A stretch of DNA of 64,000 nucleotides from Pectobacterium aquaticum (GTDB lineage: Bacteria > Pseudomonadota > Gammaproteobacteria > Enterobacterales > Enterobacteriaceae). Below the pieces are notes generated by a model. It was not told where the DNA came from and did no database searches. It worked only from the letters and a program-made list of their open reading frames with translations. This document shows, one piece after another, positions 17,267-26,925 of this stretch; the stretch's first letter is position 1; each line of letters starts with the position of its first letter. The translations under genes were made by a program, and so were the position numbers. Where the stretch lies: the NCBI RefSeq assembly GCF_003382565.3, contig NZ_CP086253.1, forward strand, positions 124,001 through 188,000, in the 5' to 3' direction.

Positions 17267-18067
17267 CTACAGCCTGCCATTGGCGGATTTTTTCAGGGGT
17301 GGATTCACCAGAAACACCACTTCCCCGCGATAATACGGTGAAGTGGCAAGGCGCTGCTGCCACTGCGGTTCCCACTTGCCGTGTTGCACCAACCCGACCC
17401 GGAACGGCAGGGTCAGCTTCATCAGTGCAGGCAGGTACTCTGCGTAATTGGTAATGGTGCTGCGCCCCTGATAGATCTGCACCACCACTTCATCCAGCTT
17501 GCCCTGTAAGCGGTTCAACGCCGCAACATCACCGGTTTTCGACCAATCGAGCAGCCCTGTAATACTGAGCTGACAATCTTCGGGTAAACGCTCGCGTAAT
17601 TGCGTCAGAAACGCGACATAGCCTGCTAACTGATAGCTTTTCGCGTCAAAATCGATCTGAATCCCAACCACTTGATTGCCCTGACTCTGCCACTTTTCCC
17701 GTAACTTTAGTATCCGGTTCAGGTGGCGATCGGAAAGCTCCAGCGTGGTCATGCGGAAAGCCAGCCAGACGCGGTTAACGCGCAACTGGCTGGGCGGGAT
17801 CCCCTGACGCAGGAACACGACCTTGCCTTGGCGGCGCGCCACTTCGCCCTGATGCAGATACAGCGTCTGTGCCTGATGCAGAATCGGCTGGGGCCGCACC
17901 GCCGCCCACAGCCAGAAATTCTGATAGCGCGTTGCGTCGACGATGGGGGGGGCCGTGTTGATGGCTGAAGTGACTGCGTTAACGGAAGCGGCCTGCGAAC
18001 AGAACGAGAACAGGCCGGCCAACACGATTAACGGCGTTACCAGTAATAATCGAGCTTGTCTGCCCAC
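17267..18067 (-). CDS. DUF3142 domain protein, exported
   Basis: Protein of 266 residues whose first 26 form a Sec signal peptide. The rest resembles DUF3142 proteins, which have a glycoside-hydrolase-like barrel; the stretch VVGIQIDFDAKSYQLAGY near residue 135 carries the conserved acidic pair. Its start (GTG at 18067) overlaps the end of the upstream gene by 31 bases, so the two are translationally linked. Substrate and role are not known, and the exact start is uncertain. Confidence 0.7.
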   Translation of the reverse strand: MGRQARLLLVTPLIVLAGLFSFCSQAASVNAVTSAINTAPPIVDATRYQNFWLWAAVRPQPILHQAQTLYLHQGEVARRQGKVVFLRQGIPPSQLRVNRVWLAFRMTTLELSDRHLNRILKLREKWQSQGNQVVGIQIDFDAKSYQLAGYVAFLTQLRERLPEDCQLSITGLLDWSKTGDVAALNRLQGKLDEVVVQIYQGRSTITNYAEYLPALMKLTLPFRVGLVQHGKWEPQWQQRLATSPYYRGEVVFLVNPPLKKSANGRL

Positions 18068-20211
18068 ACGCTGCCTTTGTACTTGGTTTTCAGTTGGGTA
18101 AACCAGGCTTTGCGGGTTGCCTTGCTGATGTCCTGCGGACCACAGTCGTTATAGCCGCTTGGCGCATAGCAGTTAACCGCGCGATACAGGGCATAGGTTT
18201 TGTCTTCCGGCGGCGCTTTTGGGTCGGCAATCACCCGCATATACCCATCCAAACGGTTATATTCGGTGCCGACGAACTGCGTTGGCGCGTTGGTGAGTCC
18301 ACTCAACATGCTGCCTTCTCCCCAGTCGAAGCCCACACTGTTATTGGTGCGCAGGAAAAACTCGCCGAGGCAGTTAATCGAACGAGCATCATTGGGGCGT
18401 TGATTCAGCGTCTCGACCACGTCATTCAGCGCCGGGCATTGGTAGTCTTCTTCGGTATCGCTGCCGTCCCAGTCAAATGCTGTTAAATCTTCCTGATTCC
18501 AGCTTTGATTTTCGCTGCTGACGAGCGGCGCAATGTCTTTCCTCAACTGAACATCTTTGAGATAGCTGGCGTAATCACCGTGGGTCAGCGACTTGGTTAA
18601 CAACGTATGCAGTGCGATAGCCCGTTCTTCATGGGTTTGCTGCGGGCCCGTTTGCTGACGCAGCAGCTCGGCGTTGGCACTAATTTTCAGCACGGCGGAA
18701 CGGAAACGCAGATTTTTCACTGGGCTGTCGGCGGCAAAGATCCGCTCTGGATGACCTGCCTTGACCAACGTTTCCGCCAGCGCCAGTTGCAGGAACTGAT
18801 TTTGCGTGTACCCCATATTGCGTGTTAAGAGTTGACGCCAATGCGCTTCCGCCTCATCCCAGCGCTCCAGACGCACCAGCGCCCGACCGCGTAAGACTTG
18901 CAGGCTGAAACGCACAGTATCAGTCAGATCGTTCGCCTGTGTCGCGGGAACGCTGTTAACCACGGCAGCGTAATCTTTTTGACCATAAAACAGCTGTGCT
19001 GCCTGAAGGTAGCTGAACGCATCCTGCATGTTGTCTTGCGCAAACAGCGGTTTCTGCGCGGCCAACTCGTCAGCGGATAAGGCGGGTAATGCCAGCCAGC
19101 CGTCATCTGAACGCAAGCGTTTGAGGTCTTGCACCATCGTCAACGGCGGGCTGCCCGGCGCGCTGGTGAATTGCCGATTTTCCAGCAGCTTGTTGTCGAT
19201 CTCGTCGCTCAATTCAAGGAGTGCTTCGACGTCGGCGGTGTTGTCCAGCTCGTGTTGGTACGTTGTCGCTAAGGCATTCATATCGTCCATAATCCAGTAA
19301 GCACGGCGATACAGCCCGTTAGCGGACTCGATGTATTGCCCGTCTGGATACTGTTTCAGATAGTCGCCAATATGCTGAATGGCAAGCTGTGCAGCCGCTT
19401 TATCGGCTTTACTGGCATCGAACATATTGTATTCATCAAGCGCGTTTTCCATCGCTTTATTGATCGCTACGCGAATCAACATATAGCGCGAGGTTTCCGC
19501 GACCCACGGCTGTGGTGAAGATGTTAGCGCCTGAAAGCCGCTTTCCGCCTCATCGAAGTGGCCCTGATAAAACGCCAGCGCCGCGAACAGATACTGAGTG
19601 AGTGCGCCGGCATGTCCTTCACCCGGCAGGCTTGCAAGACCTTTGTTCAGCGCCTCTTTGGTATACAACGGGCTGAGAAGATTCACCCGCTGATGTGCCA
19701 GCAGTGTGCGCTGTTCATGGGTGAGCGGTGTGTCAGCCCGCAGGACGTCGAAAAACGCTTCCAGCGTGGAAAGCGCATTGGAAATATGGCGACCTTCGTT
19801 ATCGTCAGGCGAAAACGTGGAGATCGTGCCCTGAACGGCTGAAGAGAGGTTAAGCTGCTTCGCTTTATTCAGCGTTGAAAGGTAGGGCGCATCAGCCGTG
19901 ACATCTTCCCCAGAATCGGAAGATGGAACCCCTTCTGTGGCGGCAATCCCCATGACTCGGTAGGCCGTAAAAGGGTCGATACGTGAACGCGTTTGATCGG
20001 GTAAAGGATGGGGTAACGGAAGCGACATCTTGTGGAGACGGCTTTGCAGCAACATCAGGTTAGCACGCGTGTCGTTGCCCGGCTGCAAATAGGGCAGGGC
20101 AGACACGCCACATTCCGAGTCGGAAAAGCCGCACACTCCATCGCTGGAACTGAATGCCTGACTGCTCATTAGCGCGGTCAGTACGCCAGCCAGCAGCGTT
20201 ACTCCTTTCAT
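18037..20211 (-). CDS. large exported protein with helical repeats, function unknown
   Basis: A 724-residue protein with a signal peptide (residues 1-21, ending SSQAFSS). The body is alpha-helical with TPR-like pairs, for example YLFAALAFYQGHFDEAESGF near 215 and LRGRALVRLERWDEAEAHWR near 450. The C-terminal part has several cysteines (CPALND, NCLGEF, CYAPSGYNDCG) that could form disulfides. It starts after an AAGGA site and overlaps the DUF3142 gene downstream. The pair probably works together in the envelope. I cannot name a function. Confidence 0.75.
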   Translation of the reverse strand: MKGVTLLAGVLTALMSSQAFSSSDGVCGFSDSECGVSALPYLQPGNDTRANLMLLQSRLHKMSLPLPHPLPDQTRSRIDPFTAYRVMGIAATEGVPSSDSGEDVTADAPYLSTLNKAKQLNLSSAVQGTISTFSPDDNEGRHISNALSTLEAFFDVLRADTPLTHEQRTLLAHQRVNLLSPLYTKEALNKGLASLPGEGHAGALTQYLFAALAFYQGHFDEAESGFQALTSSPQPWVAETSRYMLIRVAINKAMENALDEYNMFDASKADKAAAQLAIQHIGDYLKQYPDGQYIESANGLYRRAYWIMDDMNALATTYQHELDNTADVEALLELSDEIDNKLLENRQFTSAPGSPPLTMVQDLKRLRSDDGWLALPALSADELAAQKPLFAQDNMQDAFSYLQAAQLFYGQKDYAAVVNSVPATQANDLTDTVRFSLQVLRGRALVRLERWDEAEAHWRQLLTRNMGYTQNQFLQLALAETLVKAGHPERIFAADSPVKNLRFRSAVLKISANAELLRQQTGPQQTHEERAIALHTLLTKSLTHGDYASYLKDVQLRKDIAPLVSSENQSWNQEDLTAFDWDGSDTEEDYQCPALNDVVETLNQRPNDARSINCLGEFFLRTNNSVGFDWGEGSMLSGLTNAPTQFVGTEYNRLDGYMRVIADPKAPPEDKTYALYRAVNCYAPSGYNDCGPQDISKATRKAWFTQLKTKYKGSVWADKLDYYW

Positions 20212-20404
20212 GGTTTGTATCCTTCATTCAACACGTGTCTTGCCTGTTTTCGGCATGAGTGACGATCACTCTACGCAATCGCCGAAAAAACTCAATGCAG
20301 TATAACCGTTAGAAGATAAACAGAAAGTGACAGGTGCCCATGTCGGGCACCTGAGAGCGTGTTATAGAAGTAAACGTCGGCAGTAGGGAACGTGCCTGCC
20401 TGAT

Positions 20405-21775
20405 TTACCGCTGATGCAGTGGCAGCCAGATGATCAGACGCAATCCACCCAGTGGACTGTCTTCCGCTTTTACCCAGCCTTTGTGCTGTGTAATGGCGGT
20501 TTCCACGATGGCGAGCCCTAAACCGCTGCCGCCGGATTCGCGGTCACGCGCTTCATCCGTACGGTAGAAGGGACGGAAAATCTGCTCGCGATCTTCCGGG
20601 CTCACGCCGGGGCCATCGTCATCCACTTTAATGGTGATGCCCTGATTATCCACTGAGAAGGCCACTTCGATGTGGTTGTGAGAATAACGCAGCGCGTTGC
20701 GCACGATATTTTCCAGCGCACTGTCGAGCGAGGCGGTGTTGCCAAAGAGCGTCCACGGCCCCGGAGGATAGGGCACTTCCAGCGTTTTCCCCATCTGCTC
20801 GGCTTCAAAGGCGGCATCATCCAGTACATTGCCCCACAGTTCATCGGCACGCAGGAACTCACGGGTCAGTTCGTTCTTGTGTTGATTACGTGAGAGCACT
20901 AGCAGATCGTTAATCATGCTGTCGAGCCGCTGAGTTTCCATTTCAATGCGGTTCAGCTCATTGCCTTCACCCTGACGCCGACGCAGCAGCGCCGTTGCCA
21001 ACTGCAAGCGTGTCAGCGGCGTACGCAGTTCATGGGAGATATCCGACAGCAGGCGTTGCTGTGCGGTGACCATCCGCTCCAATGCGCTGACCATCTGGTT
21101 AAAGCTGACGCCCGTCGCCTGAAATTCCTGCGGACCAGATTCCAGCTCAGGGCGCTGGCGTAAATTGCCTTTGGCGACTTCGTCGGCAGCATGTTTGAGC
21201 TTACGTGCGGGTTTCGCCAGACTCCAGGCAAGCCAGAGCAGTAGCGGTGAACTGATCAGCATGGTGAAGATCAGCAGTAGTAAAGGGCGGTCAAACAGCA
21301 GGCTGATGAAATCGGACTGTGGGCTGCTGCTGGGGCGGCTCAGGTAAAGTTGGTAGTTGTCTTCACCATCACGAATAGAGAAGGGGCCAAGCAGTTCAAT
21401 ACGGCCATAGTTTTTCTTTTGTGGATGATCGGCGTTATCTGACAGCCCGATAAAGTTGCGCACGATCTGCATTTCATTCTTTTGTGCACCCAGCACGCGT
21501 CCTTCGCTGGTGACTAACAGGAGGCGCTGCCCCGGTGGAGCCCACTTTTCCAGCACCCAGAATAGCCGTAACCACCAGCGCAGATCGTTGGCTGGCGTAT
21601 TGGCAAGGTCTGCTTCAATGTGCTGTTCCAGCATGATGCCCTGCCGCTGCTCGTTCTCCAGCAAGGCGGTAAGCTGGCGCGAGTCCAGCTTAGGCACCAT
21701 CAGGACCAGCATGAGTACCAGCGCCAGCGTCAACCAAAAAATGGCAAAAATACGGGCGGTCAAGCTATTGATCAT
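20405..21775 (-). CDS. cpxA: envelope-stress sensor histidine kinase CpxA
   Basis: Inner-membrane sensor kinase/phosphatase of the Cpx response to misfolded envelope proteins. 456 residues: membrane segment near 7-27, periplasmic sensor near 28-163, second segment near 164-187, HAMP, then the dimerisation helix with phospho-acceptor His248 in SDISHELRTPLTRL. The catalytic domain has the N box (NIVRNALRYS), VDDDGPGV and GGSGLGLAI. The start overlaps the cpxR stop (ATGA). Confidence 0.97.
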   Translation of the reverse strand: MINSLTARIFAIFWLTLALVLMLVLMVPKLDSRQLTALLENEQRQGIMLEQHIEADLANTPANDLRWWLRLFWVLEKWAPPGQRLLLVTSEGRVLGAQKNEMQIVRNFIGLSDNADHPQKKNYGRIELLGPFSIRDGEDNYQLYLSRPSSSPQSDFISLLFDRPLLLLIFTMLISSPLLLWLAWSLAKPARKLKHAADEVAKGNLRQRPELESGPQEFQATGVSFNQMVSALERMVTAQQRLLSDISHELRTPLTRLQLATALLRRRQGEGNELNRIEMETQRLDSMINDLLVLSRNQHKNELTREFLRADELWGNVLDDAAFEAEQMGKTLEVPYPPGPWTLFGNTASLDSALENIVRNALRYSHNHIEVAFSVDNQGITIKVDDDGPGVSPEDREQIFRPFYRTDEARDRESGGSGLGLAIVETAITQHKGWVKAEDSPLGGLRLIIWLPLHQR

Positions 21776-22470
21776 GCAGCCGATACCATCAAATAGCCTC
21801 GTCCACGCAGCGTTTTAAACCAAGGCAGACCGTCCCTGCGCTCTGGCAACTTACGCCGCAGGTTCGAGATATGCATATCGATCGCGCGGTCAAACGGTGT
21901 CAGCCGTTTCCCCAGCACTTCCTGACTTAAATGTTCGCGGGACACTACCTGTCCCAGCCGCTGTGCCAGCAGATAGAGCAGCGTAAATTCGGTGCCTGTC
22001 AGGTCCAGTACGATATCGTCGAAGCTGGCTTCCTGTCGTCCGGGGTTCAGACGCAAGCTGTCGACTTCCAGCGTCGGGGCGCTGTTATCACCCGCCTGCT
22101 GTTGATCGGTCCAGTTGGAGCGGCGGAGAATTGCGCGAATCCGCGCCACCAGTTCCCGGTCGTTAAAAGGCTTTGGCAGATAATCATCGGCACCCAGTTC
22201 TAAACCAAGAACGCGGTCTAATTCGCTGCCGCGGGCGGTCAGCATAATGACCGGCGTTTGATGCTGCTGTCGTAGTTCTTTTAATGTATCGATACCGTTT
22301 TTCTTCGGCATCATCACATCCAGTAATAACAGGTCAATGGTGTTATCTAATATCTGTAACGCCTGCTCGCCGTCATAGGCGACAACGACGTTAAAACCTT
22401 CCATTTCGAGCAATTCTTTCAGTAAAGCGGTCAGCTCTCTATCGTCATCAACCAGCAGAATTTTATTCAT
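21772..22470 (-). CDS. cpxR: envelope-stress response regulator CpxR
   Basis: OmpR-family regulator of 232 residues. The receiver domain has the acidic pocket at residues 8-10, phospho-acceptor Asp51 in LLLLDVMMPK and Lys100 in LPKPF. The C-terminal winged helix contains RAIDMHISNLRRKL. I use the ATG at 22470, which follows GGAGG; the frame extends to 22503 without support. Divergent from cpxP, with a Cpx box between, so autoregulation is likely. Confidence 0.97.
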   Translation of the reverse strand: MNKILLVDDDRELTALLKELLEMEGFNVVVAYDGEQALQILDNTIDLLLLDVMMPKKNGIDTLKELRQQHQTPVIMLTARGSELDRVLGLELGADDYLPKPFNDRELVARIRAILRRSNWTDQQQAGDNSAPTLEVDSLRLNPGRQEASFDDIVLDLTGTEFTLLYLLAQRLGQVVSREHLSQEVLGKRLTPFDRAIDMHISNLRRKLPERRDGLPWFKTLRGRGYLMVSAA

Positions 22471-22524
22471 GTTTTCTCTACCTCCAAGGGCAAAATACGA
22501 CATAGATTAGCGCTATTCCATGAC

Positions 22525-22539
22525 TTTACGTAGTTTTAC
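22525..22539 (-). promoter_or_regulatory. Cpx box (CpxR-P binding site)
   Basis: On the minus strand GTAAA-ACTAC-GTAAA is a perfect match to GTAAA-N5-GTAAA. It lies 55 bp upstream of cpxR and 85 bp upstream of cpxP, placed to control both divergent transcripts. Confidence 0.9.
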
Positions 22540-22623
22540 ATCCTCTGACGCATGTTTGCAGCAAGATGCGTAGACTCCTGTTCAGTGATTCACAAAATGA
22601 CGTACCGCTCTGGAGAGTTATTG

Positions 22624-23148
22624 ATGCAACAGTTCGCAACCTTATCTCTTACTTCACTGCTTATGTTAGGCACTTTTACCGCCTTTGCAGCAGAAAGTGG
22701 AGACGCCTCGGCGAGCGGCTGGCATATCGATGATTCCGTCACAAAAGGCACATCCGTCCAGCAAGGTATGTTCGATGGCGTGAGGCTGACTGAGCAACAG
22801 CGTCAGCAAATGCGTGATTTGATGCACCAGAGCCGTCAGGACAAGCCGACGTTTAATGCCGAAGATGTTAAAGCCATGCATAAGCTGGTGACGGCAGAAA
22901 CGTTTGATGAAGCGGCGGTACGAGCGCAGATAACCCGAATGATGAGCGTGCAGCTCGAGCGTCAGATTCAGATGACCCGAGTGCGCAACCAAATGTATAA
23001 CCTGCTGACGCCAGCGCAGAAAGAGATATTAGAGCTGAAGCATAAGCAACGCATGAAAGAGATGCAGCAACAGATATCGATGTTGAGCCAGATGGCCGCG
23101 CCAGCACCAGGTATAACAAGCCAGGCCGAGACAGATAATCCCGAGTAG
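22624..23148 (+). CDS. cpxP: periplasmic Cpx inhibitor/chaperone CpxP
   Basis: Periplasmic protein that damps CpxA and escorts misfolded pilins to DegP. 174 residues with a signal peptide (about 1-22, ending TAFAAES). The two LTxxQ motifs that define the family are LTEQQRQQMRD near residue 53 and LTPAQKEIL near residue 128. The ATG at 22624 follows GGAG; an upstream open frame to 22552 is not supported. The 3' UTR carries the CpxQ small RNA. Confidence 0.94.
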   Translation: MQQFATLSLTSLLMLGTFTAFAAESGDASASGWHIDDSVTKGTSVQQGMFDGVRLTEQQRQQMRDLMHQSRQDKPTFNAEDVKAMHKLVTAETFDEAAVRAQITRMMSVQLERQIQMTRVRNQMYNLLTPAQKEILELKHKQRMKEMQQQISMLSQMAAPAPGITSQAETDNPE

Positions 23149-23215
23149 TAGCGCTAGTGTAGTAAGTAGTCTGTAGTAAGTGTAGTGCAGTCCGAGTAGT
23201 CATGTGTAGTAGGTA
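23145..23215 (+). repeat. degenerate GTAGT-rich tract in the cpxP 3' UTR
   Basis: Right after the cpxP stop, about nine copies of GTAGT or TAGTG occur in 70 bases with small gaps. Neither flank shows this composition, so it looks like a slippage-born expansion. Confidence 0.6.
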
Positions 23216-23225
23216 CACACCCTGT

Positions 23226-23285
23226 TTTTCCTTGCCATAGACACCATCCCTGTCTTTTCGCCCTCCATGATGGAGGGCTTTTTTT
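23226..23285 (+). ncRNA. cpxQ: CpxQ small RNA from the cpxP 3' UTR
   Basis: Starts TTTTCCTTGCCATAGACACC and continues ATCCCTGTCTT before an intrinsic terminator, which matches my memory of E. coli CpxQ almost base for base up to the terminator stem. In E. coli RNase E releases CpxQ from cpxP mRNA, and it represses envelope-protein mRNAs with Hfq. About 60 nt long. The stem bases differ from E. coli but the structure is kept. Confidence 0.88.
23260..23285 (+). terminator. intrinsic terminator of cpxP/cpxQ
   Basis: GCCCTCCA-TGA-TGGAGGGC followed by seven T residues. Confidence 0.92.
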
Positions 23286-23547
23286 GCCTAAAATTCGGCA
23301 CGAAAAAATCAGCACAATATGAGATATAACGCGTAGAATGTGAGCACCAAAAAATGATGCTCATGAATGTTCCCTTACCTGTCTTCAGGCTTTTGGCTGA
23401 CATCCTCATAAAAGCACGCTGAAACACCCTTGGCCGCTCGCCGATTACACGGCGATGTCATACTTTCCCTGTACCATTGCTTCATCGCGTTAGCCTCTGC
23501 CACGACAGGGGGCGCATTCTTTTATTTTAACTTTTGATATCAATACC

Positions 23548-24735
23548 ATGACCCGTTCTTCCCGTTCGACCGCCTGGTTACGCGTCGTCAGCCTTTCTCT
23601 GGCGGCCTTCATTTTTAACACCGCTGAATTTGCCCCCGTCGCGCTGTTGTCAGATATCGCTGCCAGTTTTTCCATGAGCGCCGCGCAGGTCGGGCTGATC
23701 ATCACGATTTACGCTTGGGTGGTTGGGCTGATGTCGCTGCCCTGCATGCTGATGTCCAGCGATATGGAGCGACGCAGCCTGCTGATCAAAATCTTTATCC
23801 TGTTCGCCGTCAGCAATGTGTTGTCTGGTCTGGCTTGGAACTATTGGGTGTTGGTAATCGCTCGTATCGGCGTGGCGCTGGCTCACGCGATATTCTGGTC
23901 GATTACGGCATCGCTGGTGGTGCGTTTGGCACCTGCGGACAAAAAAGCGCAAGCGTTAAGCTTGCTGGCGACCGGCACGGCGCTGGCGCTGGTGCTGGGG
24001 TTACCGCTGGGGCGTGTGGTCGGGCAGTATCTGGGCTGGCGTGTGACGTTCGTTCTGATTGGCCTGATTGCTGCGGGGATTATGGTGGGTCTGATTAAAC
24101 TGCTGCCTGTGCTGCCGAGCAGTAATTCCGGTTCGTTGAAGAGTTTGCCTCTCCTGCTTAAACGTCCGGCGCTGCTGTGCGTGTACGGCCTGACCGTCAT
24201 GATCGTTACGGCGCATTTTACCGCCTACAGTTATATTGAGCCGTTTATCCAGAAAGTGGCGTTGTTGAGTGAAAACTTCACGACCATCTTGCTGCTGATT
24301 TTTGGTGGTGCTGGCATCATTGGCAGCATGCTGTTCAGCCGCTACAGCGGCAAATATCCGGCAGGCTTCCTGATTGTCTCGTTCGCGTTTCTGGCGGTGT
24401 GTTTACTACTCCTGCTGCCTTTGTCATTCAGCGGCTGGAGCCTGTCGACGCTGTGTGTCGTCTGGGGGATCGCCATTATGGCGCTGAGTCTGGGAATGCA
24501 GGTCAAGGTGCTGACGCTGGCATCGGATGCTACCGACGTGGCGATGGCGCTCTACTCAGGAATTTATAACATTGGGATCGGCGGCGGTGCGCTGCTGGGC
24601 AATCAGGTGATTATCCATTTGGGCCTGCCCGACATCGGTTTCATGGGTGCGGCGATGGCGATACTGGCAACCGTGTGCTGTATTTTTACGTTTGTCCGCT
24701 ATGCCCGTGTGTTAAAAACATCATTGGCGAACTGA
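23548..24735 (+). CDS. sotB: sugar efflux MFS transporter SotB
   Basis: Inner-membrane drug:H+ antiporter-1 family protein of 395 residues with 12 predicted membrane segments. SotB proteins export sugars such as arabinose and IPTG and were described in soft-rot Erwinia. The start is WLRVVSLSLAAFIFNTAEFAPV. Family motifs LPLGRVVGQYLGWR near residue 152 and LGMQVKVLTLASDATDVAMAL near residue 312 match E. coli SotB. The 260-bp upstream region shows no clear feature. Monocistronic. Confidence 0.88.
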   Translation: MTRSSRSTAWLRVVSLSLAAFIFNTAEFAPVALLSDIAASFSMSAAQVGLIITIYAWVVGLMSLPCMLMSSDMERRSLLIKIFILFAVSNVLSGLAWNYWVLVIARIGVALAHAIFWSITASLVVRLAPADKKAQALSLLATGTALALVLGLPLGRVVGQYLGWRVTFVLIGLIAAGIMVGLIKLLPVLPSSNSGSLKSLPLLLKRPALLCVYGLTVMIVTAHFTAYSYIEPFIQKVALLSENFTTILLLIFGGAGIIGSMLFSRYSGKYPAGFLIVSFAFLAVCLLLLLPLSFSGWSLSTLCVVWGIAIMALSLGMQVKVLTLASDATDVAMALYSGIYNIGIGGGALLGNQVIIHLGLPDIGFMGAAMAILATVCCIFTFVRYARVLKTSLAN

Positions 24736-24817
24736 ATACGGGCAATGACCCAAGCGATCCTTGTTTCTGTCAACGTCTCCGTTTTCTGTAAGGGCATTCG
24801 TTTTACGTGAGGGCATG

Positions 24818-25720
24818 ATGAATCCACACTATGCACGTCTGGTGACGCTGGCAGCCGTGAGCGCAACGGTCGTAGCGCTGGTACTGTTCATAATGAAAGT
24901 GTTTGCCTGGTGGCATACCGGTTCGGTAAGCCTGTTGGCGTCGTTGGTTGATTCGCTGGTAGATATCGCCGCGTCGCTGGTGAACCTGCTGGTGGTGCGC
25001 TATTCGCTGCAACCCGCAGATACTGAGCATGCATTCGGCCACGGTAAAGCGGAATCGCTGGCTGCGCTGGCGCAGAGCATGTTTATCTCCGGCTCGGCGC
25101 TGTTCCTGATTCTGATGGGGCTGCAACATTCGCTGGAGCCCCAGACGCTGCACGCACCGGAAGTGGGCATGTGGGTGACGCTCATTGCGCTGGTGGCTAC
25201 GCTGCTGCTGGTAGCGTTCCAGCGCTGGGTCGTGAAGCGTACGCACAGTCAGGCGGTGCGTGCGGATATGCTGCATTATCAGTCCGACCTGTTGATGAAC
25301 GGTGCGATTCTGGTGGCGCTGGCGCTCAGTTGGAAAGGTATTATGCGCGCCGACTCCCTGTTTGCATTGGGTATTGGCGGCTATATTTTATATAGCGCGT
25401 TACGCATGGGGTATGACGCCGTGCAGTCGCTGTTGGATCGCGCCCTGCCGGAGGACGAGCATCGCGCGATTGCTGAGGTGATTGTGAACTGGCCGGGCAT
25501 TCGCGGCGCACATGCGTTGCGTACCCGACGTTCCGGCCCAACGCGCTTTATTCAACTGCATCTGGAAATGGATGACACGCTGCCGCTGGTTCAGGCGCAT
25601 CAAATTGCAGATGATCTGGAGCAGGCATTACGTGAACAGTTTCCGGGGGCCGATATTATTATCCATCAGGATCCGGTTTCTGCCGTGCCGGAAAATCAGC
25701 GTGGCAGATTGACGGCGTAG
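24818..25720 (+). CDS. fieF: cation-efflux pump FieF (CDF family)
   Basis: Proton-coupled exporter of ferrous iron and zinc, a homodimer in the inner membrane. The 300 residues from the ATG at 24818 match FieF (YiiP) exactly in length. Transport-site residues are visible in LVDSLVDIAASLVN near residue 45 and HYQSDLLMNG near 155 (DxxxD and HxxxD pairs). The cytoplasmic C-terminal metal-binding domain ends in DIIIHQDPVS. The frame runs upstream to 24761, but GAGGG sits right before 24818. Same position between cpx and pfkA as in E. coli. Confidence 0.95.
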   Translation: MNPHYARLVTLAAVSATVVALVLFIMKVFAWWHTGSVSLLASLVDSLVDIAASLVNLLVVRYSLQPADTEHAFGHGKAESLAALAQSMFISGSALFLILMGLQHSLEPQTLHAPEVGMWVTLIALVATLLLVAFQRWVVKRTHSQAVRADMLHYQSDLLMNGAILVALALSWKGIMRADSLFALGIGGYILYSALRMGYDAVQSLLDRALPEDEHRAIAEVIVNWPGIRGAHALRTRRSGPTRFIQLHLEMDDTLPLVQAHQIADDLEQALREQFPGADIIIHQDPVSAVPENQRGRLTA

Positions 25721-25927
25721 TCGGCTAGGTTTCAGCATTTTATGTTAAAAACGTGATAGGCCATGAAAATTTATGCACAATTTAGCCTGACCTGAATCAA
25801 TTCAGCTTCGGGTGTTTGTTATAATATGCTAATAAAAGAATAAGGCGTTGCTGCCGTGTTTCACGGCGGCGGTGAATTTACGATAGAAGAATCCTGCAAA
25901 ATTACATCTACAAGTCCAGAGGTTGTC

Positions 25928-26890
25928 ATGATTAGAAGAATCGGAGTGTTGACGAGCGGTGGCGATGCACCAGGTATGAATGCGGCAATTCGTGGTGTAG
26001 TTCGCGCTGCACTATCGGAAGGGTTAGAAGTTTACGGCATTTATGATGGTTATCAGGGCTTGTACGAAGATCGCATGGAGCAGTTGGATCGTTACAGCGT
26101 GTCGGATGTGATTAACCGTGGCGGCACGTTCCTGGGTTCCGCGCGATTCCCGCAGTTTCGTGATGAAGCGGTGCGCCAGGTCTGCGTGGAAAATATGAAA
26201 AGACGCGGCCTGGATGCGCTGGTCGTTATCGGCGGTGACGGTTCCTATATGGGGGCTAAGCGCCTGACCGAAATGGGTTTCCCTTGTATCGGCTTGCCCG
26301 GCACGATCGATAACGACGTTGCGGGTACGGACTACACTATCGGTTACTTTACCGCGCTGGAAACCGTGCTGGAAGCGATTGACCGCCTGCGCGATACCTC
26401 CTCTTCACACCAGCGTATTTCCATTGTTGAAGTCATGGGACGCCACTGCGGTGACCTGACGCTGGCGGCGGCGATTGCCGGCGGCTGTGAGTTCATCGTT
26501 CTGCCGGAAGTGCCATTCAGCCCAGAAGATCTGGTCTGTGAAATTAAAGCGGGCATCGAGAAAGGCAAGAAACACGCGATTGTGGCGATCACCGAACTGG
26601 TGTGCGATGTCGATGAACTCGCGAAATACATTGAGAAAGAAACGGGACGCGAAACCCGTGCGACCGTACTCGGCCACATTCAGCGCGGCGGCTCGCCGGT
26701 TGCCTACGACCGTATTCTGGCCTCACGCATGGGCGCCTACTCTATTGAGCTGCTACAGCAGGGTTACGGCGGCCGCTGTGTCGGTATCCAGAATGAAAAA
26801 ATGGTGCACCACGACATCGTTGATGCCATTGAGAACATGAAGCGTCCTTTCAAAGGCGACTGGCTGGATACAGCGAAAAAACTGTTCTAG
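25928..26890 (+). CDS. pfkA: 6-phosphofructokinase PfkA
   Basis: ATP-dependent, allosterically controlled glycolytic kinase making fructose 1,6-bisphosphate. 320 residues, the standard length. The ATP-site loop GGDAPG is at 11-16, GGDGSYMGA near 102-110, and the catalytic base Asp128 lies in PGTIDNDVAGTD. The ATG at 25928 is used; the upstream extension to 25856 is unlike the family. Followed by a hairpin repeat that can serve as terminator. Confidence 0.97.
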   Translation: MIRRIGVLTSGGDAPGMNAAIRGVVRAALSEGLEVYGIYDGYQGLYEDRMEQLDRYSVSDVINRGGTFLGSARFPQFRDEAVRQVCVENMKRRGLDALVVIGGDGSYMGAKRLTEMGFPCIGLPGTIDNDVAGTDYTIGYFTALETVLEAIDRLRDTSSSHQRISIVEVMGRHCGDLTLAAAIAGGCEFIVLPEVPFSPEDLVCEIKAGIEKGKKHAIVAITELVCDVDELAKYIEKETGRETRATVLGHIQRGGSPVAYDRILASRMGAYSIELLQQGYGGRCVGIQNEKMVHHDIVDAIENMKRPFKGDWLDTAKKLF

Positions 26891-26925
26891 TTTTAATTTT
26901 TCTGACCTAAGAAAGCTGATGCACT

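Noticed and set aside
22868..23218. 116-codon minus-strand ORF over cpxP and the GTAGT tract
   Set aside because: It exists only because the tract, read backwards, is low-complexity, and it overlaps the well-supported cpxP.
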